15,157 bases of DNA from DRQF01 sp964559135 (GTDB lineage Bacteria; Planctomycetota; GCA-002687715; DRQF01): assembly GCA_964559135.1 (NCBI GenBank), contig CAZLGG010000099.1, forward strand, positions 1-15,157. Reading direction: 5' to 3'. Made by a program: the position numbers and the translations under genes. Below are positions 7,317 through 14,222 of the stretch, piece after piece (position 1 is the first letter of the stretch; each line of letters starts with the position of its first letter). The notes under the pieces are model-generated. The model was not told the origin of the DNA. It did not search any database and saw nothing but the letters and a program-made list of their open reading frames with translations.

Positions 7317-8876
7317 TCAGTGCCAACGCTCGTCGAAGTCCGGGGGCTCCGCTTTGCGATAGCGGTCCCTGTGACGGCGGTACCAGTCGTTCCAACGGCG
7401 ACGATTCTTGGCAATGACTTCCGGCGTGATGTCTTCGGGTAGAATGCGCTCGATCCAGGCCAGGGTCAGGCTGTTCAGGCTGTCATGGATCTGGCTGAAG
7501 ACGTAGGGATCGTCCTCGTCCTGCAACGCGAGAATGAGAACGGGAACGACGGAGCGAGCTTCCCATCGTTTCAGCAGGCTCGCTGCCATACCTCGAACCC
7601 GTCGATCATAGGGCTTCTCGACGAAAAGCTCGATGAGATCCCTCACCTTGTCACTCCAGCCCCACCGAACCGTGAGCTGCTGGAGAGCCTTCGCCTGGAT
7701 GATGGGATCGGGGTCCTTGACCGCATAGGAGAAACCCCGCTTCAACAAAGTGTTGACGCTTTGGCTGGGAGCGGGATTGGGAGCGGTGGCAAGGAACATC
7801 ATCGCCTGCCTGCGCTTTTGCAGATCCGGGGAGGTGAGGAGGCGGCTGACCCAGTCATCGAGGTGGAGCGTGCGGTCCTTGGGGTCGGTCACGGCGGGCT
7901 GCCTGCGGAGATGCGCCAAGAGGCTCTCCAGTTGTTGCCGCTCGGCACGTGCCAAGGAATCCCCCCCCAACTCCAGCGCCTTTTCCAATTCGTCCGCGGC
8001 ATCGGCGTTGCGCCCCATGCGCTCGAGGCAATCGGCGAGGGCCCGGTGGTACCGCTCCTCCTTCGGGTAACGGGCGATGATCTTTCGGTACTCCGCCGCG
8101 GCGTCCTTCCATCGCCCCATGCGCTTGCAGCAGAAGGCCTTCATGCCGAGCACGCGCTGATCGTCCATTCCTTCCCGCTCGAGAGCGCTGAGTTCGTCCA
8201 GGCAAAGCGGATAGTCCTGCTGGCGGCGGTAAACCTCGGCCAGCATCAGGCGCGCCTGCTGGATGGCCGCGGGGTCGGGGCTCCGGCCCCGCTTGTCGGA
8301 AACCAGCTCGGAGAGGACTTTGGCGGCATCGGCGAAATCGCCGCGCTGAATGAGGGCCTGGGCCAAACCAAAGGCGGCCTTCTCGAAATCGGGATTGATT
8401 CTCAAAGCGGTCCGAAACTTCTCGACGGCCGCATCGAACTGCCCCTTGTTGGAGTGGTAGACCCCGAGTCCGTCCCACGCCCAATAGAAGAATCGGTCGA
8501 TATCCAAAGCCTCTCGGAATTCCAGGAACGCCGTGTCGAGATCGCCCAGCAAGCCCATGAGCCGCCCGTAGAGGTAGTGATCCACGGCGCGACCCTGGGT
8601 CAAGCGGCTGCGATACAGGGTCTTCAGCTTCTCGACCTCTTCCGGGGAGCCGGCCAAGCCTTTGTCCTGCTCCCGAATGGCCTCGACGACCTCGCGTTGA
8701 AGCTGAGGCCAGAGCCTTTTCGCCCGCATGAAGGCCGGATCCCGCTGGAGGCGGTTGATGCCCAGGTCCTTGAGGGCCTGTTCGTACTCACGGATGACGG
8801 GGTCGTCGCCTCCTTGCGCCGAAAGCTTCGGAAGCCACAAGGACAGGACGAGGAGAATCAGCGCTGCATCTCTCAT
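7317..8876 (-). CDS. Secreted TPR and HEAT-like repeat protein
   Basis: The 519-aa product has an N-terminal signal peptide (hydrophobic residues 4-16, likely cleavage after LSA at about 20). Residues about 97-304 carry several TPR-like units with A/G-rich helical pairs, for example AWDGLGVYHSNKGQFDAAVEKF and AEYRKIIARYPKEERYHRALADCLERMGR. Residues about 350-475 look HEAT-like (RRQAMMFLATAP, IIQAKALQQLTVRW, VRGMAASLLKRWEARSVVPVLILAL). The tail is Arg/Tyr rich (NRRRWNDWYRRHRDRYRK). Such proteins are usually assembly scaffolds; no enzymatic motif is visible. The frame extends upstream to 8966, but the ATG at 8876 gives the clean signal peptide. Its ribosome site is weak. It is the first gene of the galE-dacB group. 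The exact function is unknown. Confidence 0.85.
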   Translation of the reverse strand: MRDAALILLVLSLWLPKLSAQGGDDPVIREYEQALKDLGINRLQRDPAFMRAKRLWPQLQREVVEAIREQDKGLAGSPEEVEKLKTLYRSRLTQGRAVDHYLYGRLMGLLGDLDTAFLEFREALDIDRFFYWAWDGLGVYHSNKGQFDAAVEKFRTALRINPDFEKAAFGLAQALIQRGDFADAAKVLSELVSDKRGRSPDPAAIQQARLMLAEVYRRQQDYPLCLDELSALEREGMDDQRVLGMKAFCCKRMGRWKDAAAEYRKIIARYPKEERYHRALADCLERMGRNADAADELEKALELGGDSLARAERQQLESLLAHLRRQPAVTDPKDRTLHLDDWVSRLLTSPDLQKRRQAMMFLATAPNPAPSQSVNTLLKRGFSYAVKDPDPIIQAKALQQLTVRWGWSDKVRDLIELFVEKPYDRRVRGMAASLLKRWEARSVVPVLILALQDEDDPYVFSQIHDSLNSLTLAWIERILPEDITPEVIAKNRRRWNDWYRRHRDRYRKAEPPDFDERWH

Positions 8877-9030
8877 GACACTAAACACCGCCAGATAAGG
8901 ACTTGGGTGCGTGAAGCCGCATACTACCAACCCAGAGGGTCGCTCCAAAACGAACCGGGGAGCCATCGGGGTTCAGACGAGTGGGTCTCGCGGACGATAG
9001 CTTGAAGCGTCAACGGAAGGCATTTTGAGC

Positions 9031-9387
9031 ATGCAAGACAAGATCCCACAGGACCGCCGGGTTGCCCCACGCTCCGCTGCGGGATTCCTCATCAGCTACA
9101 CGGACGTGGCCGAAACCGACCCCAACCGCATCCTGGGGATCGCCGTCAGCATCGATCTCAATGAGTTCGGGCTGAAGCTCCAATCCACGGAGCCCATTCC
9201 GTTGGGAGAGAAATACCGTTTCAGCGTGGCCCTCGGAGACGATCTCATCGACGCCGTCGGCAAGGTCGTGCACGTGGAGCGCGCTCTCAACGGGACCTTC
9301 GAGATGGGTGTCGAGTTCATCGAGATCTATGCCCGACACATCGAAACCATCAAGAAGCACGTCGCCCACCGCTCGGAGATCGGGTAG
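9031..9387 (+). CDS. PilZ domain protein
   Basis: PilZ domains bind cyclic di-GMP through an RxxxR motif and a following D/NxSxxG motif. This 118-aa protein consists of essentially one such domain: DRRVAPR supplies R10-x3-R14, and SIDLNEFG supplies D42-L-N44-E-F-G47, with Asn in the usual Ser position. The rest (KLQSTEPIPLGEKYRFSV... GKVVHVE... FEMGVEFIEI) follows the PilZ beta-barrel pattern and C-terminal helix. The ATG at 9031 has GGAAGG 10 nt upstream; a TTG at 9025 is an alternative only 4 nt from it. It stands divergent from the TPR gene and 44 bp before purC. No output partner is visible. Confidence 0.8.
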   Translation: MQDKIPQDRRVAPRSAAGFLISYTDVAETDPNRILGIAVSIDLNEFGLKLQSTEPIPLGEKYRFSVALGDDLIDAVGKVVHVERALNGTFEMGVEFIEIYARHIETIKKHVAHRSEIG

Positions 9388-9431
9388 CCCCCCCCTCTGA
9401 CATTTCCCCCCGGTTTTGGTAGAAACGACGG

Positions 9432-10334
9432 ATGACCACCGTCTACCAAACCGACATCCCCGAAGTGCCCCTGAAGGCGCGCGGCAAGGTCCGCGACATC
9501 TACGATTTGGGCGATCAGCTCCTCATCGTCGCCACGGACCGCGTCTCCGCTTTCGACTGGATTCTGCCGGATCCGATCCCGGACAAGGGGAAAGTCCTCA
9601 CGCAGATTTCCCTGTTTTGGTTCGATTTTCTGAGCGGACTCGCACCGAACCACGTCATCACCGGAGACGTGGATGCGATGCCGGACGTCCTGCATCCCTA
9701 CCGGGACGTCCTGCGGGGTCGATCCATGCTTTGCCGGAAAGCCCGTCCCTTCGACGCCGAGTGCATCGTGCGGGCCTACCTGGTGGGGTCGGGTTGGAAG
9801 GACTATCAATCCACCGGGTCCGTCTGCGGCGTGCCCTTGCCGCCCGGACTCCACAAGGGATCGAAGTTCCCGGAGCCCATCTTCACCCCGTCCACGAAAG
9901 CGGAACAGGGCCTCCACGATGAGAACATCGACGAGACGGTCTTCCGTCGCGTCGTCGGCGAGGACAACGCGAACAGGCTGAAGGAGTTCTCCCTCGAAGC
10001 CTTCCGCCGCTGCTCGGACTACGCGGCGGAGAAAGGCATCATCCTCTGCGATACGAAACTGGAGTGGGGTCTCGTCGGCGACGAGATCATCCTCATCGAC
10101 GAGGTCTTCACTCCGGACTCGTCGCGCTTCTGGAAGCAGGAGGACTGGGAGAACACGCCCGAGGGTTGCGACCCGCCCAGCTTCGACAAGCAGGTGATTC
10201 GCGATTGGCTGGAAACGACGGATTGGGACAAGTCCTCCCCGCCGCCGAAGGTGCCGGACGACATCCTCGAACTCGCCAGCGGCCGCTATATGGAAATCTA
10301 CGAGAGGCTCACCGGTCGACCTCTCGAGCGCTGA
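9432..10334 (+). CDS. purC: Phosphoribosylaminoimidazole-succinocarboxamide synthase (SAICAR synthetase)
   Basis: PurC joins CAIR and aspartate with ATP to form SAICAR in de novo purine synthesis. The 300-aa protein shows GKVRDIYD (18-25), a conserved block ECIVRAYLVGSGWKDYQ (about 110-126), FTPSTKAE (151-158), DTKLEWG (207-213) and the nucleotide/metal signature DEVFTPDSSRFW (223-234). Length matches the longer PurC class of about 300 aa rather than the 237-aa E. coli type. No strong ribosome site precedes the ATG, but the conserved N-terminus supports this start. It is followed by purE after 25 bp. Confidence 0.97.
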   Translation: MTTVYQTDIPEVPLKARGKVRDIYDLGDQLLIVATDRVSAFDWILPDPIPDKGKVLTQISLFWFDFLSGLAPNHVITGDVDAMPDVLHPYRDVLRGRSMLCRKARPFDAECIVRAYLVGSGWKDYQSTGSVCGVPLPPGLHKGSKFPEPIFTPSTKAEQGLHDENIDETVFRRVVGEDNANRLKEFSLEAFRRCSDYAAEKGIILCDTKLEWGLVGDEIILIDEVFTPDSSRFWKQEDWENTPEGCDPPSFDKQVIRDWLETTDWDKSSPPPKVPDDILELASGRYMEIYERLTGRPLER

Positions 10335-10359
10335 CGCACGGACCAAGGGAGACTCTGCC

Positions 10360-10869
10360 ATGCCGGACCCCCGCGTATTGATCATGATGGGAAGTTCGTC
10401 GGACTTGGACGCCATGCGCCCCTGCGTGGAGGTCCTGGACGAGTTCGACGTCGCCAATGAGGTGGTCGTCGCCTCGGCGCACCGCACGCCGCACAAGGTC
10501 GAACAACTGGCCCGCGAGGCCGAGGGCCGCGGCATCCGGGTGATCATCTGCGCCGCCGGAATGTCGGCTCACCTGGCCGGCGTCGTGGCCGCATACACGA
10601 TCCTTCCCGTCATCGGCGTTCCCATGGAATCGGCGTCTCTCCGGGGCCTGGACGCCCTTTACTCCATCGTGCAGATGCCGGGCGGAATCCCCGTCGCCTG
10701 CATGGGTATCGGATCCCATGGAGGCAAGAACGCCGCTTACCAAGCCATCCAGATCCTCGCTCTTCACGACGAAGCTCTGCGTGAGAGGCTCTTTCAGTAT
10801 CGCGACGAACTCTCCGACAAGGTCGCCGCCATGAATCGCCGGGTGCAGCACGAGCTGGGCAGGGATTGA
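10360..10869 (+). CDS. purE: 5-(carboxyamino)imidazole ribonucleotide mutase (PurE)
   Basis: PurE makes CAIR, the substrate of the purC product encoded just upstream. The 169-aa protein has MGSSSDLD (10-17), SAHRTP with catalytic H41, AAGMSAHLAG (65-74), LPVIGVPM (82-89) and IVQMPGGIPVA (103-113). SAHRTP points to the class I mutase that works with PurK, although purK is not in the window. MSAHLAG replaces the enterobacterial GAAHLPG. AAGGGAG lies about 8 nt before the ATG. It shares one base with the following mtnA start (TGATG), indicating translational coupling. Confidence 0.95.
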   Translation: MPDPRVLIMMGSSSDLDAMRPCVEVLDEFDVANEVVVASAHRTPHKVEQLAREAEGRGIRVIICAAGMSAHLAGVVAAYTILPVIGVPMESASLRGLDALYSIVQMPGGIPVACMGIGSHGGKNAAYQAIQILALHDEALRERLFQYRDELSDKVAAMNRRVQHELGRD

Positions 10870-11924
10870 TGGGAACCGTCCCCGAAACCCTTCGTTGGAT
10901 CGGTGACGAGGCGGGGCATTGCGAACTGATCGAGCAGACGCTCTTGCCGTTGCGTCTCGAACTCCTCCGCGTCGAGGACTTGGAGACCATGCGCGACGCC
11001 ATCCTGAGACTGGCCGTGCGCGGCGCCCCGGCCATCGGCATCGCGGCGGCCTACGGAATCGTCCTCGGACTGCGGGGCCTGGAGGATACGGCCTCGCGCG
11101 ACGACATCGACCGGGCCTTTGCCCAGGGGCGGGAGCGGTTGGCTTCGGCTCGCCCCACGGCGGTCAACCTCTTCGCGGCGTTGGATCGCATGGAGACGCG
11201 GCTGAGACACGAAGGAGACGCCTCCCCGCGCGAGGTGCGTCGATCGCTCCTCGAGGAGGCCCTCGCCATCCATGAGGAGGATCGCACCATGTGCGATGCT
11301 CTCGGAGAGATCGGCGCCACCTTGGTTCAGGACGGCGATCGCCTCCTCACTCACTGCAATGCCGGCGCCCTCGCGACGGGTGGGCGCGGCACGGCCCTCG
11401 CGGTGATGTACACGGCCCACGAGCAGGGGAAATCGATCTCCGTCTGGGTCGACGAGACCCGCCCCCTTCTTCAAGGCGCTCGCCTGACGGCATGGGAACT
11501 CGGACGCGCCGGCGTTCCCGCGACCCTCATCTGCGACGGCGCGGCGGCGTCGCTCATGGCCGCGGGTCGCATCGACCGCATCTTCACGGGCGCGGACCGC
11601 ATCGCTCGCAACGGAGATGCCGCCAACAAAATCGGCACCTACGGCGTGGCGGCCCTCGCCAAGATGCACGACATCCCCTTCTACGTGGTGGCCCCGTCCA
11701 CCACCTTCGATCTCTCCCTCGCCTCCGGCGATCTCATCCCCATTGAGGAGCGTCCCATGGAGGAGGTCACCCACGTTCTGGGCCGATCCGCGGCGCCGGA
11801 CGGCCAAAGAGCCTACAACCCGGCCTTCGACGTCACGCCGGCGACCCTGATCGCGGGCCTGGTCACGGAAAAGGGGCTCATCGCCCCGGTCACTGAAGCG
11901 GGAATCCTCGAACTTCTTTCCTGA
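10869..11924 (+). CDS. mtnA: S-methyl-5-thioribose-1-phosphate isomerase
   Basis: MtnA converts methylthioribose-1-phosphate to methylthioribulose-1-phosphate in the methionine salvage pathway. The 351-aa protein has RGAPAIGIAAAYG (51-63), THCNAGALAT with the catalytic cysteine C163, DETRPLLQGARLTAWEL (about 195-211), and GADRIARNGDAANKIGTYG with catalytic D243. Length is normal. The eIF2B-like relatives lack these catalytic residues, so isomerase is the best call. A TTG one codon upstream (10866) also opens the frame, but the ATG at 10869, overlapping the purE stop, is preferred. Co-transcription with purC and purE is very likely. Confidence 0.95.
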   Translation: MGTVPETLRWIGDEAGHCELIEQTLLPLRLELLRVEDLETMRDAILRLAVRGAPAIGIAAAYGIVLGLRGLEDTASRDDIDRAFAQGRERLASARPTAVNLFAALDRMETRLRHEGDASPREVRRSLLEEALAIHEEDRTMCDALGEIGATLVQDGDRLLTHCNAGALATGGRGTALAVMYTAHEQGKSISVWVDETRPLLQGARLTAWELGRAGVPATLICDGAAASLMAAGRIDRIFTGADRIARNGDAANKIGTYGVAALAKMHDIPFYVVAPSTTFDLSLASGDLIPIEERPMEEVTHVLGRSAAPDGQRAYNPAFDVTPATLIAGLVTEKGLIAPVTEAGILELLS

Positions 11925-12132
11925 GAATGGCTTGCGCGGCCCACACCCGGAGAATCCGCCTCCGTCGTCGCAATATCATTCTTTTCAGATACGAATCATA
12001 TCGCCCGATAAGAACAGTGTCACGTCGTTCTCCCGCCTGACCAAGGCGGGCGGAGCGATGGGAGCCGCCGCGTGCGGGACTCCGGACAGCGCCGTGCAAG
12101 GAAGGCCGAGGCCCTTTTTTTGGAGGACCCCT
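11925..12132 (+). promoter_or_regulatory. Leader region of the 66-aa gene with two hairpins and a T-run
   Basis: This 208-bp gap after mtnA begins with a locally AT-rich stretch (about 11968-12012), a likely promoter zone, although no clear -35/-10 pair is seen. Next come two GC hairpins: CCCGCCT/AGGCGGG (12032-12038 with 12044-12050, loop GACCA), and an 8-bp stem with a 2-nt bulge (12061-12068 with 12074-12077 and 12080-12083, loop CGCGT). A weak AAGG/CCTT stem follows, then seven Ts (12115-12121) directly before the GGAGG ribosome site (12122-12126). It could be an attenuator, a structured 5' UTR, or a terminator for mtnA. It does not match a riboswitch class I recognise. Confidence 0.4.
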
Positions 12133-12333
12133 ATGGCCCGAAGTGAGGCGAAGGTCCCGGAGGCGCCCCGACCGGCTCGGAAGACATCTCATTACTCGAC
12201 GGAAGTCGAGGACGAGACCTTGGAGTTCATTCGAGCGATCGAAGACTTCAAGCGCAAGAACGCACAGCCGTTTCCGAGTTGGAGTGAGGTGCTGCAGGTC
12301 TTGAAAGGTCTGGGCTACAGCCGACAGACCTGA
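12133..12333 (+). CDS. Small conserved planctomycete-type protein of unknown function
   Basis: This 66-aa protein ends in EFIRAIEDFKRKNAQPFPSW and then SEVLQVLKGLGYSRQT. That ending resembles, from memory, small conserved proteins common in Planctomycetes; no function is known to me. The N-terminal 20 residues are basic and Pro/Ala rich, and the remainder looks like a compact helical module, possibly nucleic-acid associated (inference). The frame runs upstream to 11932, but GGAGG 6 nt before the ATG at 12133 and the lack of plausible protein upstream fix this start. It is followed by a strong terminator. Confidence 0.75.
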   Translation: MARSEAKVPEAPRPARKTSHYSTEVEDETLEFIRAIEDFKRKNAQPFPSWSEVLQVLKGLGYSRQT

Positions 12334-12368
12334 GACCGCAAGACCGGTGACTGTCGTAGAGAGAGAGT

Positions 12369-12409
12369 CGGCGGTGGAAGCTCACGAGCTTCCACCGCCG
12401 TCCTTTTTT
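12369..12409 (+). terminator. Strong rho-independent terminator
   Basis: A perfect 14-bp stem (12369-12382 with 12387-12400, core GGCGGTGGAAGCT) closes on the loop CACG and is followed by TCC and six Ts (12404-12409). It ends the transcript of the 66-aa gene and separates it from the selenoprotein gene. Confidence 0.9.
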
Positions 12410-12616
12410 CCCCGCCGGAACCCAACAAACCCAAGACGCTCCACCTGCCGGCAAGGCCTTTCGCCCGCGGCCTGCTTGGACGCCACGGCTCAGCCGCCAC
12501 AGTCCCAAGCATGCCATGGACGGGAAGATTTCGGCGAGCCAGGCGTGGAACGAGGGAGTCGGCTCCCGTATCCAGGGAAGAATTCCCGATTCCGTCACAG
12601 TCAAGGAGAGATACCG
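12410..12616 (+). promoter_or_regulatory. Upstream region of the selenoprotein gene
   Basis: This 207-bp non-coding gap must hold the promoter of the gene at 12617, because a strong terminator lies before it. No convincing sigma-70 boxes are seen. Two small hairpins stand near the start: GGGAG/CTCCC (12554-12558 with 12563-12567) and GGGAA/TTCCC (12575-12579 with 12583-12587). The ribosome site AAGGAGAG is at 12603-12610, 6 nt before the ATG. A long frame crosses the gap, but its translation looks non-coding. Confidence 0.4.
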
Positions 12617-13756
12617 ATGAGAACGACCCTAGCGCTCCTGGCGGTCTTCGCCCTCCCGCTCGGGCTGGCCGCTCAGGAGGGGAATAGCCCGTGGGAAAAG
12701 CTTTCGAAGCAGTTCGACAAGAACAAGGACGGCAAGATCACGATGGATGAACTCGGCCGAGGCAAGACCTCGTTCGATCGTCTGGATCGGAATGACGACG
12801 GTTCCATCACCGCCAAGGACTTCGAACGGCGAGGGCGCCGAGGCATGGGCATGTCGCCCGCCGAGATGAAGAAAATGTTCGTGGGCATGACCCTCGATCG
12901 TGACAAGGACGGCAAGATCACCAAGAAAGCCTGGGATGAATTCGTCGCGTCGTGCGACGCGGACAACAATGGCGTCTGTACCAACGACGAGCTGAAGGAG
13001 GCAGGCGTCCCGTCAAGACGTTTGCGGTTCATGAAACGCATCCTGGACGGAAACGACGACGGAAAGATCCAGAAGGAGGAGATCGCCGGAATCTTCTCGG
13101 AACTCGACAAGGACAAGAGCGGGGATCTGGGCAAGGATGAAGTCACCCGTTTCCGCAATCGGCGCGGAGGACGGAGACGTCGCGGCGACCGCGGGGATCG
13201 GGAAGGCCCGAAGCTTCCGCAGGCCGGTGAGCCAGCCCCCGACTTCGATCTCCCCGTCCTCGGCGACAAGACCAAGACGGTCAAGCTCTCCAGCTTCGCC
13301 GGAAAGAAGCCGGTGGCCTTGATCTTCGGCTCGTACACGTGACCGCCGTTTCGAAGCGAAGCCGGTCGGCTTCTCGAACTTCAAAAAAAATACGGCAAGG
13401 ACGTCGAGTTCCTCCTCGTTTACATCCGCGAAGCGCACGCCATGGATAGCCGCAGCCCCACGGATTTTGGCGGCGTCCTCGACCCCAAGGACGACGACGA
13501 ACGACAGGACGTCGCGGAGACCTGCGTGACGAAGTTGAAACTCAAGAGCATGAAGGCTGTCGTGGACCGCGTCGACGACAAGGTCAACAAGGCGTACGGC
13601 GCCTGGCCCGACCGTCTCTATCTCGTCGGCAAAGACGGCAAGATCGCGATGGCTGGAGGCAAGGGTCCCTTCGACTTCAAGCCCGACAAGCTGGAAAAAG
13701 CCATCCAGAAGGAGCTGGAGAAAATCAAGACCGCGCGCCCCCAGCGCCGCCTTTGA
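12617..13756 (+). CDS. Secreted EF-hand / iodothyronine deiodinase-like selenoprotein (in-frame TGA = Sec242)
   Basis: Read through the TGA at 13340-13342, this is one 379-aa protein. Residues 1-20 are a signal peptide (MRTTLALLAVFALPLGLAAQ). Six EF-hand loops follow: D34-E45, D57-D68, a degenerate one at D94-A105, D114-E125, D144-E155 and D164-E175. An Arg/Gly-rich linker (178-197) leads to a thioredoxin-fold redox domain (about 199-379). That domain matches iodothyronine deiodinases: VALIFGSYT-U-PPF against FGSCT-U-PSF in human DIO1, FLLVYIREAHAMD against FLVIYIEEAHASD, and PDRLYLVGKDGKI...GPFDF against PERLYIIQEGRI...GPWNY. It probably performs a selenol-based redox or reductive dehalogenation reaction outside the cytoplasm, with calcium binding by the EF-hands; the substrate is unknown. 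The ATG has AAGGAGAG 6 nt upstream. No upstream Cys forms a CxxU pair. Both halves share one open frame apart from the TGA. Confidence 0.9.
13340..13342 (+). other. Recoded UGA codon for selenocysteine (Sec242)
   Basis: This TGA falls exactly at the catalytic Sec of the deiodinase active site (SYT-U-PP). The frame stays open for 137 more codons with homology continuing on both sides, so a stop here would remove the whole catalytic domain. A SECIS-like hairpin starts 7 nt later. Confidence 0.9.
13343..13378 (+). promoter_or_regulatory. Bacterial SECIS element (SelB-binding mRNA hairpin)
   Basis: The stem TTCGA/TCGAA (13350-13354 with 13374-13378), a 3-nt bulge AGC on the 5' side (13355-13357), and an upper stem GAAGCC/GGCTTC (13358-13363 with 13368-13373) close on the loop GGTC (13364-13367). 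The E. coli fdhF SECIS also has a 5'-side bulge and a GGUC apical loop, 18 nt after its UGA; here the loop begins 21 nt after. The element lies within the coding region, as is usual for bacteria. Confidence 0.88.
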
Positions 13757-13832
13757 CACCCCCCTCCGGCTGGCCGGCCGGGCCCAGAGCGACAACGCCT
13801 CTGACTTAGGGGGCCGCAGACACAGGGCGGGA

Positions 13833-14222
13833 TTAGAAACACGATACCGACAGCTCCAGGGAAACTCCGGCATCCGCAAGAATGCGTAGGTCTGCAGGGC
13901 ATAGTTCAAGGGAGATCACATTTGCCCCGATGTCGTCGCGCGTCACGACGAGGTCAATACAAATGCTCATCCCGTTCGCGACGGCACGCTCGACGACCGA
14001 TCGGCAGTCGGCGAGGAATCGTCTGATTGATCGCATCTGCTCCGGCCACCTGCCGCCTTCTAGGATCATGCATGAGACGCCATCGTTTCGAAGGACTCTA
14101 AGTGACGCATCGGCATCCGGCCAACACAGATTGACTGCATCCCTCAGCCCTTCAAAGAAGCGCTCCTCGTCGTCGTCGATGGAAGTATCAGGGGACTTCA
14201 AGAAGCGAACGACGCTCATCAT
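13833..14222 (-). CDS. Hypothetical protein, possible immunity protein of a toxin cassette
   Basis: This 129-aa soluble, acidic protein has no signal peptide or membrane helix and no family I recognise. Segments such as DDDEERFFEGLRDAVNLCW and EGGRWPEQMRSIRRFL look like a mixed alpha/beta fold, as in many immunity proteins. The ATG at 14222 has GGGAGG about 9 nt upstream and is followed at once by a second ATG (14219). It overlaps by ATGA the end of a short frame at 14219-14335 that looks like a toxin C-terminus, which suggests coupling and an immunity role (inference). The frame could be extended to 14249 but without a ribosome site. It converges on the selenoprotein gene with a gap of about 76 bp that holds no clear terminator. 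Confidence 0.6.
   Translation of the reverse strand: MMSVVRFLKSPDTSIDDDEERFFEGLRDAVNLCWPDADASLRVLRNDGVSCMILEGGRWPEQMRSIRRFLADCRSVVERAVANGMSICIDLVVTRDDIGANVISLELCPADLRILADAGVSLELSVSCF

Noticed and set aside
7485..9005. 506-codon plus-strand open frame
   Set aside because: It is antisense to the TPR/HEAT gene, which has a signal peptide and repeat structure.
11925..12132. Known riboswitch (cobalamin, c-di-GMP, c-di-AMP, ZTP) or SRP RNA
   Set aside because: None of the conserved core sequences of these classes was found; only generic hairpins are visible.
12617..13342. Stand-alone EF-hand protein ending at the TGA
   Set aside because: The frame continues with deiodinase-family sequence and a SECIS hairpin follows the TGA, so termination here is not the best reading.
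12617..13756. Pseudogene by nonsense mutation
   Set aside because: Only one stop interrupts it, exactly at the known Sec position, with a SECIS-like element and no other decay.
13757..13832. Terminator in the convergent gap after the selenoprotein
   Set aside because: The GGCCGGCC-rich stretch can form short stems, but there is no T-run and no single good hairpin.
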